Notes: generated by a model from the sequence alone, not told the origin. A stretch of 64,000 nucleotides of DNA from Holophagae bacterium (GCA_030429565.1 JAUIFE010000008.1:248001-312000); one strand, 5' to 3'; shown: positions 45,329 to 53,541, counted from the stretch's first letter. Numbers and translations are program-made.

Positions 45329-46537
45329 TTGAAAAACATTTTATTGTGTCTGGTATTAGCACTGACGACCGTATCTTCATTCGCTATGGAGAAGGTACAA
45401 CTTATCGAAAACGGCGAAGCGCCGCAGGGCAAAGCAAAAACACTGAAGTTCACCGAGGAACTTCGTTTAACCGCCGATCAGGGCGATGACTATATTTGGG
45501 TCGGCCCCACTTGCCAAGTCGTACCCGACTACAAGGGAAACCTTTACGTTTTAGACACTCGTGAAAAACGTGTTTTGGCCTTTGATGCAAACGGGAAATT
45601 CGTGCGTGTCGTCGGCAAGCAAGGCCCTGGTCCTGGTGAATTTCAGGTTCCCCAAAGCCTTCAGATCTTTCCCGACGGGACCGGCATTGTTCAAGAACTC
45701 GTCGGCCCCACTGTCACCGTCAATCACTTTGACGAAAGCATGAACTACAAGGATCGCAAACAAACAACCAGCATGACCGGCCTGTTACAAGGTGTTGTTT
45801 ATGCGCCCAGTAAAAAGGTTATGTGGGCCAATAAAATCAATGTCGACATGGCTCAAGGGAAAATGTTGACGGATACTGGTTTATTGGATGCCGATGCCAA
45901 AGCCTTGATCAAGGTGGCCCATTACGAAATGATGGCCATGAACCCCGGCCGTGTTACCGACCCCGAGTTTTGGGTTGAGTTTATGTCCGAACAATTTCGC
46001 ATTGGTTTGCACGGATTGGCCGGCATGGGTGCTTTTGATCAAGAGGGCAATCTCTACACCGCGATTAACGGTAAGTACCACATCACCAAATACGACACCA
46101 ATCAGCAGAAAACCATGGAAATCAGCCGCAAGTACAAGCCAGTGGCTTACACCGAAGAGCAGGTGATGGCTTTAGCGGAACCCGTTTACGAAATGTTGGT
46201 GGGTAACTTGCCGCCTCAGTTGGCCCAAATCATTACGCCCAACGTGCTGGAGCGGGCCATTAAAAAGGCTGAGCCGCCATCCGTGAAGCCGCCGGTTAAC
46301 GGTATGAAAGTCATGGAAGATGGGACCTTGTTGGTGTTGTTTGATTCCGACCTGAAAACCGGTAAAGAAAAAGTCGATATCTTCAGCAAACAAGGTCAAT
46401 ACCTTGGTCAGGTCACCTTGAACAACTTGGCCTTTGGCCGCATGGTTTTCCGTAACGGGAAAGCCTACACCATGGAAACCGTCGACGGCGAAAATGAATT
46501 GGTTCGCTTCAGTGTTTCCTTGGTGAATGCCAAGTAA
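45329..46537 (+). CDS. Secreted six-bladed beta-propeller protein, paralogue
   Basis: A 402-residue protein starting at TTG 45329, four bases after a GGGGGA site. This gives the clean signal peptide MKNILLCLVLALTTVSSFA. Blades: YKGNLYVLDTREKRVLAFD, ANGKFVRVVGKQGPGPGEF, LQIFPDGTGIVQE, DQEGNLYTAINGKYHITKYD, MKVMEDGTLLVLFDSD. The GxQGPGPGEF phrase and overall layout match the propeller protein at 17829-19031 throughout, including the shared C-terminal MVFRNG segment. The start differs from the more upstream TTG at 45305, which would put polar residues before the signal. The function is unknown, probably cell-surface or periplasmic. Confidence 0.78.
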   Translation: MKNILLCLVLALTTVSSFAMEKVQLIENGEAPQGKAKTLKFTEELRLTADQGDDYIWVGPTCQVVPDYKGNLYVLDTREKRVLAFDANGKFVRVVGKQGPGPGEFQVPQSLQIFPDGTGIVQELVGPTVTVNHFDESMNYKDRKQTTSMTGLLQGVVYAPSKKVMWANKINVDMAQGKMLTDTGLLDADAKALIKVAHYEMMAMNPGRVTDPEFWVEFMSEQFRIGLHGLAGMGAFDQEGNLYTAINGKYHITKYDTNQQKTMEISRKYKPVAYTEEQVMALAEPVYEMLVGNLPPQLAQIITPNVLERAIKKAEPPSVKPPVNGMKVMEDGTLLVLFDSDLKTGKEKVDIFSKQGQYLGQVTLNNLAFGRMVFRNGKAYTMETVDGENELVRFSVSLVNAK

Positions 46538-46580
46538 CGTTCCCGAGACCTTTTTGGATCATATATATAATGTAAGGAAG

Positions 46581-46606
46581 AAGCGGCGCCAGGTGCGCCG
46601 CTTTTA
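46581..46606. terminator. Terminator between converging genes
   Basis: GCGGCGC (46583-46589) pairs with GCGCCGC (46595-46601), followed by TTTT on the plus strand; the minus side has a weaker T-rich tail. It mainly serves the propeller gene. Confidence 0.75.
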
Positions 46607-46888
46607 TTATTTCTTCTTTTTTAACTTAAGGGTGTAACCCCAACCGCTGGCTTGAATGCCTTTGGCTTCCAGGGAAGCCGCGTATTTGCACAGCGTTTTA
46701 AAAGCTGAGGCGACCGGTTTCATCACTTCGGGCGTGACCGCCGTCGTGGGTTCGATCAGTTCGATTTCCACCAGTTTATCGGCGGGAATGGGCTCAGCTT
46801 CTTTGTATTTTGGCTGTTCAGCCGGGGCCGGCGTGGCTTCCGCCTTGGCGGCTGCTTGTTCTTCAGGTTGTGACGGGGTTTCGCTCAT
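46607..46888 (-). CDS. Small charged hypothetical protein
   Basis: A 93-residue protein with an Ala/Glu/Pro-rich first 40 residues (PSQPEEQAAAKAEATPAPAE) and a folded-looking second half (PEVMKPVASAFKTLCKYAAS) ending in a lysine run. No family is recognised. GGGAG lies before ATG 46888. Confidence 0.6.
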   Translation of the reverse strand: MSETPSQPEEQAAAKAEATPAPAEQPKYKEAEPIPADKLVEIELIEPTTAVTPEVMKPVASAFKTLCKYAASLEAKGIQASGWGYTLKLKKKK

Positions 46889-47098
46889 GGTTTTCTCCCT
46901 TTTTCGTTCAGTGAATGAGCCGAAGCGTTGCTTGAGGCAATCACCAAATGGTTGGTTGCATCAAACCGCGGCGCGTTGCGTTTGGCGGTTGGGAAGAACC
47001 ACAACGACGCGCTGATTTTCGGCGGACACGACAGTTCTCGCAATTCTACCCGAGCCGCTCGTTAAAGTAACCCCCCTAGTGTTGGGCATCCGACGACC

Positions 47099-47767
47099 CT
47101 ACCAAGGTTGTTTGGGACGGTCTTTGCCGAAACGGGTCAAGATTGATTCAAAGGCCAGGTTCACCTGGTGTTTGAGAATGTAAATAATGAACTCAGTTGC
47201 CGTACTGGAAACCTCAAGCACGTTAATCCCCTGCATGGCCACCATCTGCAACATGGCGTGCAACACGCCCGGCACTTCAAGGAACTTTTCGTTAAATTTC
47301 ACACCGACCGAGGCCAAATCGCGGTGGATGTGGCGCAACGAGTCGCGCATCGTATCGCGCGCCACCTCAAAGTGATCCTTTTCCAAAATGCTGGTGATTT
47401 CGCTGATACCCTCGGTAATCGTCATAAAACCGCCGCGTTTGCGGATGGCGTTGTATACCTCATTTAAATCACTGTGAGCTTGGGCTGATTTGGCGACCGT
47501 AAACGAAATCAAGTCGGTGTGGATGTTGATTTTGTCGATGTAAAAATCGGCAAGCGGGGTTGGTGCGAGCTGTTGTTTGCGACGTTTAATGCGCGACAGG
47601 TTCATTTGAATCGCCGAAACCTGAACCTCTTTGAGCGTGCGTGCCTCAATCACCGGCTGGAGGAAACGCGCTAACTGCGACAGGTTGAGCAGGTCGTGGT
47701 GGAGGCCGAATGCCAGGAAGTCATTGGTTTGGATCAGTTCTTCAATGGCGTCGTTGATGCGGATCAC
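47099..47767 (-). CDS. ACT-domain regulator-like protein divergent from the lys operon
   Basis: A 222-residue protein. GTG 47767 is the start because AGGAGG ends five bases upstream; an in-frame TTG at 47788 is less likely. The C-terminal 125 residues resemble paired ACT domains as in aspartokinases: DLISFTVAKSAQAHSDLNEV and then FLEVPGVLHAMLQMVAMQGI followed by NVLEVSSTATEFIIYI. There is no kinase domain, so it is a stand-alone amino-acid-sensing module. The N-terminal 95 residues are helical. It is divergent from lysW (168 bases between starts), suggesting, but not proving, that it senses the pathway product. Confidence 0.65.
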   Translation of the reverse strand: MIRINDAIEELIQTNDFLAFGLHHDLLNLSQLARFLQPVIEARTLKEVQVSAIQMNLSRIKRRKQQLAPTPLADFYIDKINIHTDLISFTVAKSAQAHSDLNEVYNAIRKRGGFMTITEGISEITSILEKDHFEVARDTMRDSLRHIHRDLASVGVKFNEKFLEVPGVLHAMLQMVAMQGINVLEVSSTATEFIIYILKHQVNLAFESILTRFGKDRPKQPW

Positions 47768-47817
47768 GGCGTCCTCCTGGTGTGACAAAATCGAGAAAGT
47801 TTATATTTTAAACAACC

Positions 47818-47846
47818 TTGTTTGAATTTTGACTTTTTTCTATAAA
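47818..47846 (+). promoter_or_regulatory. Possible promoter of the lysW operon
   Basis: TTGTTT (47818-47823) is 17 bases from TATAAA (47841-47846), about 90 bases before the lysW start, in a strongly AT-rich stretch. The -35 is weak. Confidence 0.35.
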
Positions 47847-47935
47847 AAATTCCTTTCTTTTTCGACCGTTGTTAGATTGCTCTTCAAGCTAGTCGGCCTG
47901 AGCCGGCAAAACTTCACAAGCGAGAGGTAGTTGAC

Positions 47936-48118
47936 ATGACAACGACAGCAACAGTTTTGGAATGTGTTGTTTGCGGTGGTGACGTCGAACTCGAGGGCGG
48001 CACCTTACAAGGCGAACTGATCGATTGCGCCGATTGCGGCAGCGAATTGGAAGTGGCTTCAGTGGCACCCTTCACGCTGCGTGAAGCACCGCAAGAAGCG
48101 GAAGATTGGGGCCAGTAA
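47936..48118 (+). CDS. lysW: LysW carrier protein with C-terminal glutamine
   Basis: A 60-residue acidic carrier protein. Two CxxC pairs (CVVCGGDVEL and CADCGSEL) form the zinc site of the LysW fold. In characterised LysW the final residue is Glu (EDWGE), whose side-chain carboxyl is joined to the amino group of alpha-aminoadipate or glutamate, protecting it while the next enzymes act. Here the terminal codons read GAA GAT TGG GGC CAG TAA, so the protein ends EDWGQ and cannot be charged directly unless the glutamine is deamidated. A class II amidotransferase gene lies in the same operon. It is first in the operon; lysX starts 60 bases later. Confidence 0.92.
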   Translation: MTTTATVLECVVCGGDVELEGGTLQGELIDCADCGSELEVASVAPFTLREAPQEAEDWGQ

Positions 48119-48177
48119 GGCCGGGTGTGTGAGGCCGCCTCAGCGGCCGTGACTTTTAGAATGGAGTGACGTTTTCG

Positions 48178-49047
48178 ATGCGTGTAGGTTTGTTACATTC
48201 AGTAGTTCGCAAAGAGGAAAAAGCGTTGGTGCAGGCCTTTGAGAACCTGCCAGGCGTATCTTTGACGCTCATTGACGATCGTCAACTGGTGTTTCAGCCA
48301 GGTCGAAAACCCGTCGAGGTTGACGTTTTGTTGGCTCGGAGTTTGAGCCACTCGCGCAACCTCTACGCCGTACGTTTGTTTGAGGCGGCCGGTGTGCCGT
48401 GCATCAACAGCGCCGAGGTGATTGACCTTTGCGGCGACAAACTGCGCACCTCGTTGGCGCTGGAAGCCCACGGTGTGCCGCAACCCGAGTTGCGCTGCGC
48501 CTTCACCGAAGAAACTGCATTGCAAGCGGTCGAAGAAATCGGTTATCCCGCCGTGTTGAAGCCGGTTTCCGGTTCATGGGGTCGGTTAATTGCCAAGGTC
48601 AACGACCGCGAAGCGGCCGAATCGATCATTGAGCACAAAGCGACCTTGGGATCCTACCAACACAGCATTTTTTATATTCAAGAATACGTTGAAAAACAGG
48701 GCCGCGACATTCGCGCCTTTGTCGTCGGCGACCGCTGTATCGCCGCTATATACCGTACCAGTGCCCACTGGAAAACCAACACGGCCCTCGGCGCGGTGGC
48801 TTCTAACTGCGAGGTCACCCCGGCTTTGGCGGCTCTTTGCCTCGACGCCGCCCGTGCCGTCGGCGGTGGCATTGTCGCCGTTGATTTATTCGAAAGCGAA
48901 CGTGGCTTGCTGGTGAACGAAATTAACGACACCATGGAATTTAAAAACAGTATTACCACGACCGGCGTCGATATCCCCGGCGAAGTAGCGGCTTATGTGG
49001 TGCGCGCCGCGCAGCAAGTGCTTGCGCAGGAGGCGGCCCATGTCTGA
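48178..49047 (+). CDS. lysX: LysW-substrate ligase LysX (ATP-grasp)
   Basis: A 289-residue ATP-grasp enzyme of the RimK/LysX group that joins the amino group of alpha-aminoadipate (or glutamate, in ArgX) to the LysW terminal side chain. Visible: AGVPCINSAEVIDLCGDKLR, VLKPVSGSWGRLIAKVNDRE (ATP-binding loop), FYIQEYVEKQGRDIRAFVVG and LLVNEINDTMEFKNSITTTG (metal-binding Glu/Asn). Specificity for lysine versus arginine synthesis cannot be settled from these motifs. ATG 48178 is the first start that matches the family N-terminus (MRVGLLHS). GGAG lies 11 bases upstream, somewhat far. Its end overlaps lysY by eight bases. Confidence 0.9.
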   Translation: MRVGLLHSVVRKEEKALVQAFENLPGVSLTLIDDRQLVFQPGRKPVEVDVLLARSLSHSRNLYAVRLFEAAGVPCINSAEVIDLCGDKLRTSLALEAHGVPQPELRCAFTEETALQAVEEIGYPAVLKPVSGSWGRLIAKVNDREAAESIIEHKATLGSYQHSIFYIQEYVEKQGRDIRAFVVGDRCIAAIYRTSAHWKTNTALGAVASNCEVTPALAALCLDAARAVGGGIVAVDLFESERGLLVNEINDTMEFKNSITTTGVDIPGEVAAYVVRAAQQVLAQEAAHV

Positions 49048-50089
49048 GTCAGTACGCGTCGCCATTGTCGGCGGCTCCGGTTACACCGGCGGTGAATTGT
49101 ACCGCCTGCTTCTTTTTCACCCCCATGTGCAGGTCGCCCAAATTACCAGTGAACGTTTTGCCGGTAAGTTGGTTGCCAAGGCACACCCCAACCTTCGCCA
49201 AGCCACCAAACAGAAGTTTATTTCGGTAAACGAACTGGCGGCTTGCGACGTGCTGTTTCTCTGTCTCCCCCACGGCGAAGCAGCCAAAAATTGGGATCGA
49301 TACGCGGGTCTCGCGCCCCGTGTTATCGACCTGAGCGCTGATTTCCGGCTTCGCGACGAGGCGGACTATCGCTTCTACTACCACAACAACCACCCGCGGC
49401 CCGACTTACTCGCCGACTTCGTCTACGGCATCCCCGAGCTGCATCGCGATCAAATTCGCGAAGCACGCCGTGTCGCTTGTGCCGGCTGTAATGCGACCGC
49501 GACCATTCTCGGTTTACTCCCCCTTTACCGAGCAGGTGTGGTTCTCCCCCAAAATACGGTAGTAGAAGTGAAGGTCGGTTCTAGCGAAGCCGGCAATCGC
49601 GCCAACGACGGTTCCCACCACCCTGAACGCGCCAACTGTTTGCGTTCGTTCAGTCCGACCGGGCACCGTCACGTTGCTGAAATCAACCATGCCCTGAGTT
49701 TCGATCAAAAGGCGTCGGTCCACTTTTCGGCCACGGCTGTCGACATGGTGCGCGGCGCTTTGGCGACCAGCCATGTTTTTCTTAATCAGGCGTTGACCGA
49801 AAAAGATATCTGGAAAATTTATCGTGAAGCTTATGCCGATGAGCCGTTCCTGCGCATTGTCAAGGAACGCGACGGCTTGTACCGCTACCCCGAACCCAAG
49901 CTCCTTGCCGGGACCAATTACTGTGATGTGGGCTTTGAAAAAGATCCCACCTCGGATCGGGTTGTCGTGATAAGCGCCATCGATAACTTGATGAAGGGAT
50001 CGGCCGGCCAGGCCGTACAAGCACTTAATTTGATGTTGGGATTCGAGGAAACCACCGCCCTTGAATTTCCCGGTTTGCATCCGGTTTAG
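49040..50089 (+). CDS. lysY: LysW-bound aminoadipyl/glutamyl phosphate reductase LysY
   Basis: A 349-residue ArgC/LysY-type NADPH reductase. N-terminal GGSGYTGGELYRLL is the Rossmann loop. ARRVACAGCNATATILGLLP carries the catalytic cysteine. VGSSEAGNRANDGSHHPERA and VHFSATAVDMVRGAL are typical substrate and dimer regions. It reduces the LysW-bound acyl phosphate made by LysZ to the semialdehyde. AGGAGG precedes ATG 49040, and the eight-base overlap with lysX indicates translational coupling. Stop TAG lies within the ribosome-binding site of the next gene. Confidence 0.93.
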   Translation: MSESVRVAIVGGSGYTGGELYRLLLFHPHVQVAQITSERFAGKLVAKAHPNLRQATKQKFISVNELAACDVLFLCLPHGEAAKNWDRYAGLAPRVIDLSADFRLRDEADYRFYYHNNHPRPDLLADFVYGIPELHRDQIREARRVACAGCNATATILGLLPLYRAGVVLPQNTVVEVKVGSSEAGNRANDGSHHPERANCLRSFSPTGHRHVAEINHALSFDQKASVHFSATAVDMVRGALATSHVFLNQALTEKDIWKIYREAYADEPFLRIVKERDGLYRYPEPKLLAGTNYCDVGFEKDPTSDRVVVISAIDNLMKGSAGQAVQALNLMLGFEETTALEFPGLHPV

Positions 50090-50098
50090 GAGGCTGAT

Positions 50099-50728
50099 GT
50101 GTGTCGCATTTTTGCCCGCCATGCGCAACAACCCTTTTCCATTGATGACACCCTCGCGGCTTTTGCCGCGATGTCGCGCGACAGCAAGGAGTTTCAAGGT
50201 CATGGTTGGGGCATGGCGTGGCGCGATCAAGGCGCCTGGCGTTTTTTCCGCAATCTCGACCCCATTTGGGAACATCCACCCACCGGTTTCGGCCGGACCC
50301 GGATGTTGCTGATCCACGCGCGCAGTGCGTTTCGCAACGAAGGGATCTGCATTGAGAACAACATGCCGTTTAGCGACGGCGAAAAAGTGTTCATCTTTAA
50401 CGGCGAGTTACACGGCGTGCGCATTAAAGCCGAGGGTCGCATTGGCGCCGAGAAAATCTTTAATTACATCCGCCGTTTCGACCAGGGCGACACCGACGCC
50501 GCCCTGCGCAAGGCCACCGATATCATTCGCCGTCGCAGCGATTACGTGCGCGCCATGAACATCATTATGAGCGACGGGCGCCGCTTCTATGTCACCAATG
50601 ATTTTGGCGAAGATCCCGATTACTTCACCTTGTACCGGCGCGAGTACCCAGACGGCGTGGCCTTTTGTTCGCAACCACTGGATGGTTCCTGGTATCCGCT
50701 CGGGAACGGTGTGCAATGGGCCGCGTAA
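50099..50728 (+). CDS. Class II glutamine amidotransferase (Ntn) within the lys operon
   Basis: A 209-residue Ntn-hydrolase. It starts with GTG at 50099 (AGGAGG five bases upstream) to give MCRIFARHAQ, so the cysteine exposed after Met removal is the nucleophile of class II GATases. SKEFQGHGWGMAWRDQGAW, RMLLIHARSAFRNE and IENNMPFSDGEKVFIFNGEL match the YafJ/GATase_4-type core that binds glutamine. No synthetase domain is fused. It is not part of the standard Thermus-type LysW pathway, yet it is placed between lysY (9-base gap) and lysZ (44-base gap). Inferred role: deamidating the terminal glutamine of LysW. Confidence 0.85.
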   Translation: MCRIFARHAQQPFSIDDTLAAFAAMSRDSKEFQGHGWGMAWRDQGAWRFFRNLDPIWEHPPTGFGRTRMLLIHARSAFRNEGICIENNMPFSDGEKVFIFNGELHGVRIKAEGRIGAEKIFNYIRRFDQGDTDAALRKATDIIRRRSDYVRAMNIIMSDGRRFYVTNDFGEDPDYFTLYRREYPDGVAFCSQPLDGSWYPLGNGVQWAA

Positions 50729-50772
50729 GCCGCCCCAGATTGAAATGAGCCCATCGGGCGTGAGGTTAAAAC

Positions 50773-51597
50773 GTGACGATTGAAGGACTAACCATTATCA
50801 AGGTAGGCGGCGGGGCCGCGATCGACCTCGCAGCGGTCGCCCAGGATTTGGCGACCTTGAACGGTCCTAAGATTGTGGTACTCGGTGCCAATGCCGTGCG
50901 CAATGAACTCGCCGGCGCCTTGGGCCGAGAAGTTCGCACCATCACTTCGCTTTCCGGTCACACCTCGGTGTACAGCGACGACACCATGATTGACCTCATT
51001 CTCATGAGTTACGCCGGGCTACAAAATAAAAAGATGGTGTCCTTGTGCCAACAAGCCGGCGTTAATGCCGTGGGTTTAACCGGACTGGATGGCGGTTTGG
51101 TGCGCGGTCGACGCAATCGCGGTATCAAAACCCGCATCGATGGTAAGAAAATGCTGCTCCGCGACCATTCCGGTAAACCGGTCTCCGTCAACGACGCCTT
51201 GTTGCGAACCTTGTTGACCGAAGGCTACACCCCCATTTTGAGCATTCCCATCGCCGATGAGGCGGGCCTGCCGCTCAACAGTGAAAACGATGACATTGTC
51301 GCCCTACTTCACCAAAGCTTGCAGGCAACACAAATTATCCAACTGATTGAAGCTCCTGGTTTAATGGAAGATATGGCTGATCCCGACTCGCGGGTGGCGC
51401 AACTGAGCGCCGAGGCGCTACAGCAGTGGCAAGACCGCGTTGAAGGTCGCATGCGAAGGAAGTTGACGGCGTTGACCCGCGTGTTTGAATATGGCGCAAC
51501 GCGACTGTATATCGCCGACGGGCGACAGTCGCAACCAATCAGCCAGGCGTTAGCCGGCGAAGGGACGGTGATTGCATGTCAACCACAACCATGTTAA
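50773..51597 (+). CDS. lysZ: LysW-bound aminoadipate/glutamate kinase LysZ
   Basis: A 274-residue amino-acid kinase of the ArgB/LysZ family. TIIKVGGGAAIDLAAV is the nucleotide loop, TSLSGHTSVYSDDTMIDLI lies in the central part, and LPLNSENDDIVALLHQSLQ is the late conserved block. It phosphorylates the distal carboxyl of the LysW-bound substrate. GTG 50773 is the start (GAGG upstream). The C-terminus overlaps lysJ by 22 bases. There is a 44-base gap after the amidotransferase. Confidence 0.9.
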   Translation: MTIEGLTIIKVGGGAAIDLAAVAQDLATLNGPKIVVLGANAVRNELAGALGREVRTITSLSGHTSVYSDDTMIDLILMSYAGLQNKKMVSLCQQAGVNAVGLTGLDGGLVRGRRNRGIKTRIDGKKMLLRDHSGKPVSVNDALLRTLLTEGYTPILSIPIADEAGLPLNSENDDIVALLHQSLQATQIIQLIEAPGLMEDMADPDSRVAQLSAEALQQWQDRVEGRMRRKLTALTRVFEYGATRLYIADGRQSQPISQALAGEGTVIACQPQPC

Positions 51598-52778
51598 CCC
51601 CAATGGAATCCGCCGAAATTCAGGAGGCCTATGCCGCCTATGAACTGGATGTTTACGGCAAGCGCGGCCTCGAAGTCGTGCGCGGTGAAGGCGTTTGGCT
51701 CTACGACAACGAAGGCCAACGCTATTTGGATTGTATCGCCGGTATCGGCGTTTGTAATCTCGGCCACGGGCATCCAGAAGTCTTGGCGGCGCTGCAACAA
51801 CAAGCCGCCAAGTTAATCAACTGCCCGGGTTTCTTTCACAACGATGCTAAAGCCGCCTTTCTCAAAAAACTCGTGGCCGTCGCGCCGACCGGTTTGAACC
51901 GGGCCTTTTTGTGCAATTCCGGCACGGAATCGATTGAAGGTGCCCTCAAGTTCGCCCGCATCTCAACCGGTCGCAAAACCGTGATTACCGCCAAACGCGG
52001 TTTTCACGGTCGTACCTACGGTGCCATGAGTGCGACGCCTAACCGCAAGCTCAGCGAGGGCTGCGGTGCTTTGGTTCCCGACTTTGCCCACGTTCGTTTT
52101 AATGACATCGACGCATTGCGTGCCCTCGTCAACGACGAAACCGCCGCGATTTTGTTAGAAGTCATTCAAGGTGAAGGCGGTGTTTATCCCGCCGATCTCG
52201 AGTACATCCGCGCTGTACGGCAGCTTTGCGACGAACAAGGCGCTTTGCTGATCGTCGACGAGGTTCAAACCGGCTTTTGTCGGACCGGTCGCTTTTTCGC
52301 CTGCGAGCATTACGATTTACGCCCCGACATCATGACCCTTGCCAAGGCGATTGCCTCCGGTTTGCCGATGGGTGCGATTTTGGTAGCCGACCATGTGCAA
52401 GTTCCCATGGGCCGCCACGGTTCGACCTTCGGTGGCAACCCATTGGTTTGTGCGGTGGCGACGCGCGTGATCGAGGTCTTAGAACGCGATAACCTGGCCG
52501 CCCATGCTGAAGCGATGGGTGCCTATTTTCGTGCCGGTCTGGAGGCGCGACCCCACGCCCAAGTGCGGCACATCCGCCAACGCGGATTGATGATTGGTGT
52601 TGAACTCAAAATTAAGGCGAAACCTGTTCTAAAACGGCTGATGGAGCTCGGCGTCTTGGTCATGACCTCCGGCTCGACCATTTTGCGGTTCTTGCCCGCC
52701 CTGACCATTCAGCCTGCTGAAATTGACGTGGCCGTGGCCGCGTTTCACCAGGTTCTCGATGAAGAGGACGCCTCATGA
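51576..52778 (+). CDS. lysJ: LysW-bound semialdehyde aminotransferase LysJ
   Basis: A 400-residue PLP aminotransferase of the ArgD/LysJ class III group. FLCNSGTESIEGALKFARI is the PLP-phosphate site, RGFHGRTYGAMSATPN the substrate region, LLIVDEVQTGFCRTGRFF the cofactor aspartate, and TLAKAIASGLPMGAILVA the lysine Schiff-base site. It converts the LysW-bound semialdehyde to the amine, which would then be freed by LysK. ATG 51576 lies inside lysZ; ATG 51591 is an alternative. It is the last gene of the operon, with a terminator about 85 bases after it. Confidence 0.93.
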   Translation: MSTTTMLTPMESAEIQEAYAAYELDVYGKRGLEVVRGEGVWLYDNEGQRYLDCIAGIGVCNLGHGHPEVLAALQQQAAKLINCPGFFHNDAKAAFLKKLVAVAPTGLNRAFLCNSGTESIEGALKFARISTGRKTVITAKRGFHGRTYGAMSATPNRKLSEGCGALVPDFAHVRFNDIDALRALVNDETAAILLEVIQGEGGVYPADLEYIRAVRQLCDEQGALLIVDEVQTGFCRTGRFFACEHYDLRPDIMTLAKAIASGLPMGAILVADHVQVPMGRHGSTFGGNPLVCAVATRVIEVLERDNLAAHAEAMGAYFRAGLEARPHAQVRHIRQRGLMIGVELKIKAKPVLKRLMELGVLVMTSGSTILRFLPALTIQPAEIDVAVAAFHQVLDEEDAS

Positions 52779-52982
52779 TTGTCCAAAGAAGCGGAAGCAT
52801 CCACACGGCGACCGTATTGCAGAACGGTTGTTGTGCCTACGCTTCTTCCTCTCCACGTGCCGGGAGTGTTCTTACTCCCGGCCCCTTTTTTTGCGGTCGT
52901 GGGCCGCGGATGCGTTAAGGCGCCAACGATTCTTCCAAAGACGGTGGGTACCTCACTGTCAAACCCGCAAGGGTTCTTTTAT
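52779..52982 (+). other. Short region downstream of lysJ with a 47-codon frame
   Basis: A frame from ATG 52775 overlaps the lysJ stop (ATGA) and encodes MIVQRSGSIHTATVLQNG followed by a Cys/Ser/Pro-rich end at about 52918. It has no family and crosses a terminator, so it is not called a gene. A leader or small RNA is possible. Confidence 0.3.
52860..52893 (+). terminator. Terminator of the lys operon
   Basis: CCGGGAGT pairs with ACTCCCGG around a GTTCTT loop. CCCC and T7 follow. Confidence 0.8.
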
Positions 52983-53290
52983 GGCTGTAGGTTTCCACCT
53001 ACAGCCTTTTTTTTGACTTCGGCAGGGCCTTTGGGGCGCGTCGCTTTTGGCTTAAGTGTTTTGATTCGTTGGGATTGTTGCGATCTGGGCGCCGCACTAT
53101 TCAATCCGCTTGGTGGTCGCGCAGCCTTGGCTGGATGCGTGCCGGCTGTTGCCTCATGAAATGCGGACGCCATGATATTTTGTAATACTGTGGCTCGAAA
53201 ATCCTGGTCGTCGGTGAAAGCTAAGCTCCCCAAGGGGTCTAGCTGCTTGTAGATATGCGTTTGGACGTGTCTTTTTTTACTTTTTTTCAT
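52979..53290 (-). CDS. Possible small basic protein
   Basis: A 103-residue frame, MKKSKKRHVQTHIYKQLDPL then GSLAFTDDQDFRATVLQNIM and a Lys/Pro-rich tail ending AVGGNLQP. The first half reads like a real protein, but no ribosome-binding site is visible before ATG 53290. The last codons coincide with a plus-strand terminator hairpin, which lowers confidence. Confidence 0.35.
   Translation of the reverse strand: MKKSKKRHVQTHIYKQLDPLGSLAFTDDQDFRATVLQNIMASAFHEATAGTHPAKAARPPSGLNSAAPRSQQSQRIKTLKPKATRPKGPAEVKKKAVGGNLQP
52983..53015 (+). terminator. Second terminator downstream of lysJ
   Basis: GGCTGTAGGT-TTCC-ACCTACAGCC is followed by T8. It is about 90 bases after the first terminator, so a short transcript could start and end between the two. 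Confidence 0.85.
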
Positions 53291-53541
53291 AAAGAGGATA
53301 ATCTTATGGCGCCGGCATCCGAAAGGTTATACTAGAAGGATCATACCGTCTCGTTTATTTCAAAAAGAATCCGTAACACCATGAGCCAATCCCATCACCT
53401 ATCCCGACCTTTTCCTTTTTTGTTTTGACCTGTTTCTCAGCGGGGTTTTGACCTGGGTTGGTCTTTTTTGTTCGCCTTGTGCTGGGAAAGCAGGTAGGTA
53501 CGCGAGCTTAGTGCGTTGCCGCTGCGCAACGGAGGATCAAC
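53291..53541 (+). other. Upstream region of the DUF4377 gene
   Basis: No supported gene. AT-rich near 53270-53330. It probably holds the promoter of the following gene. Confidence 0.45.
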
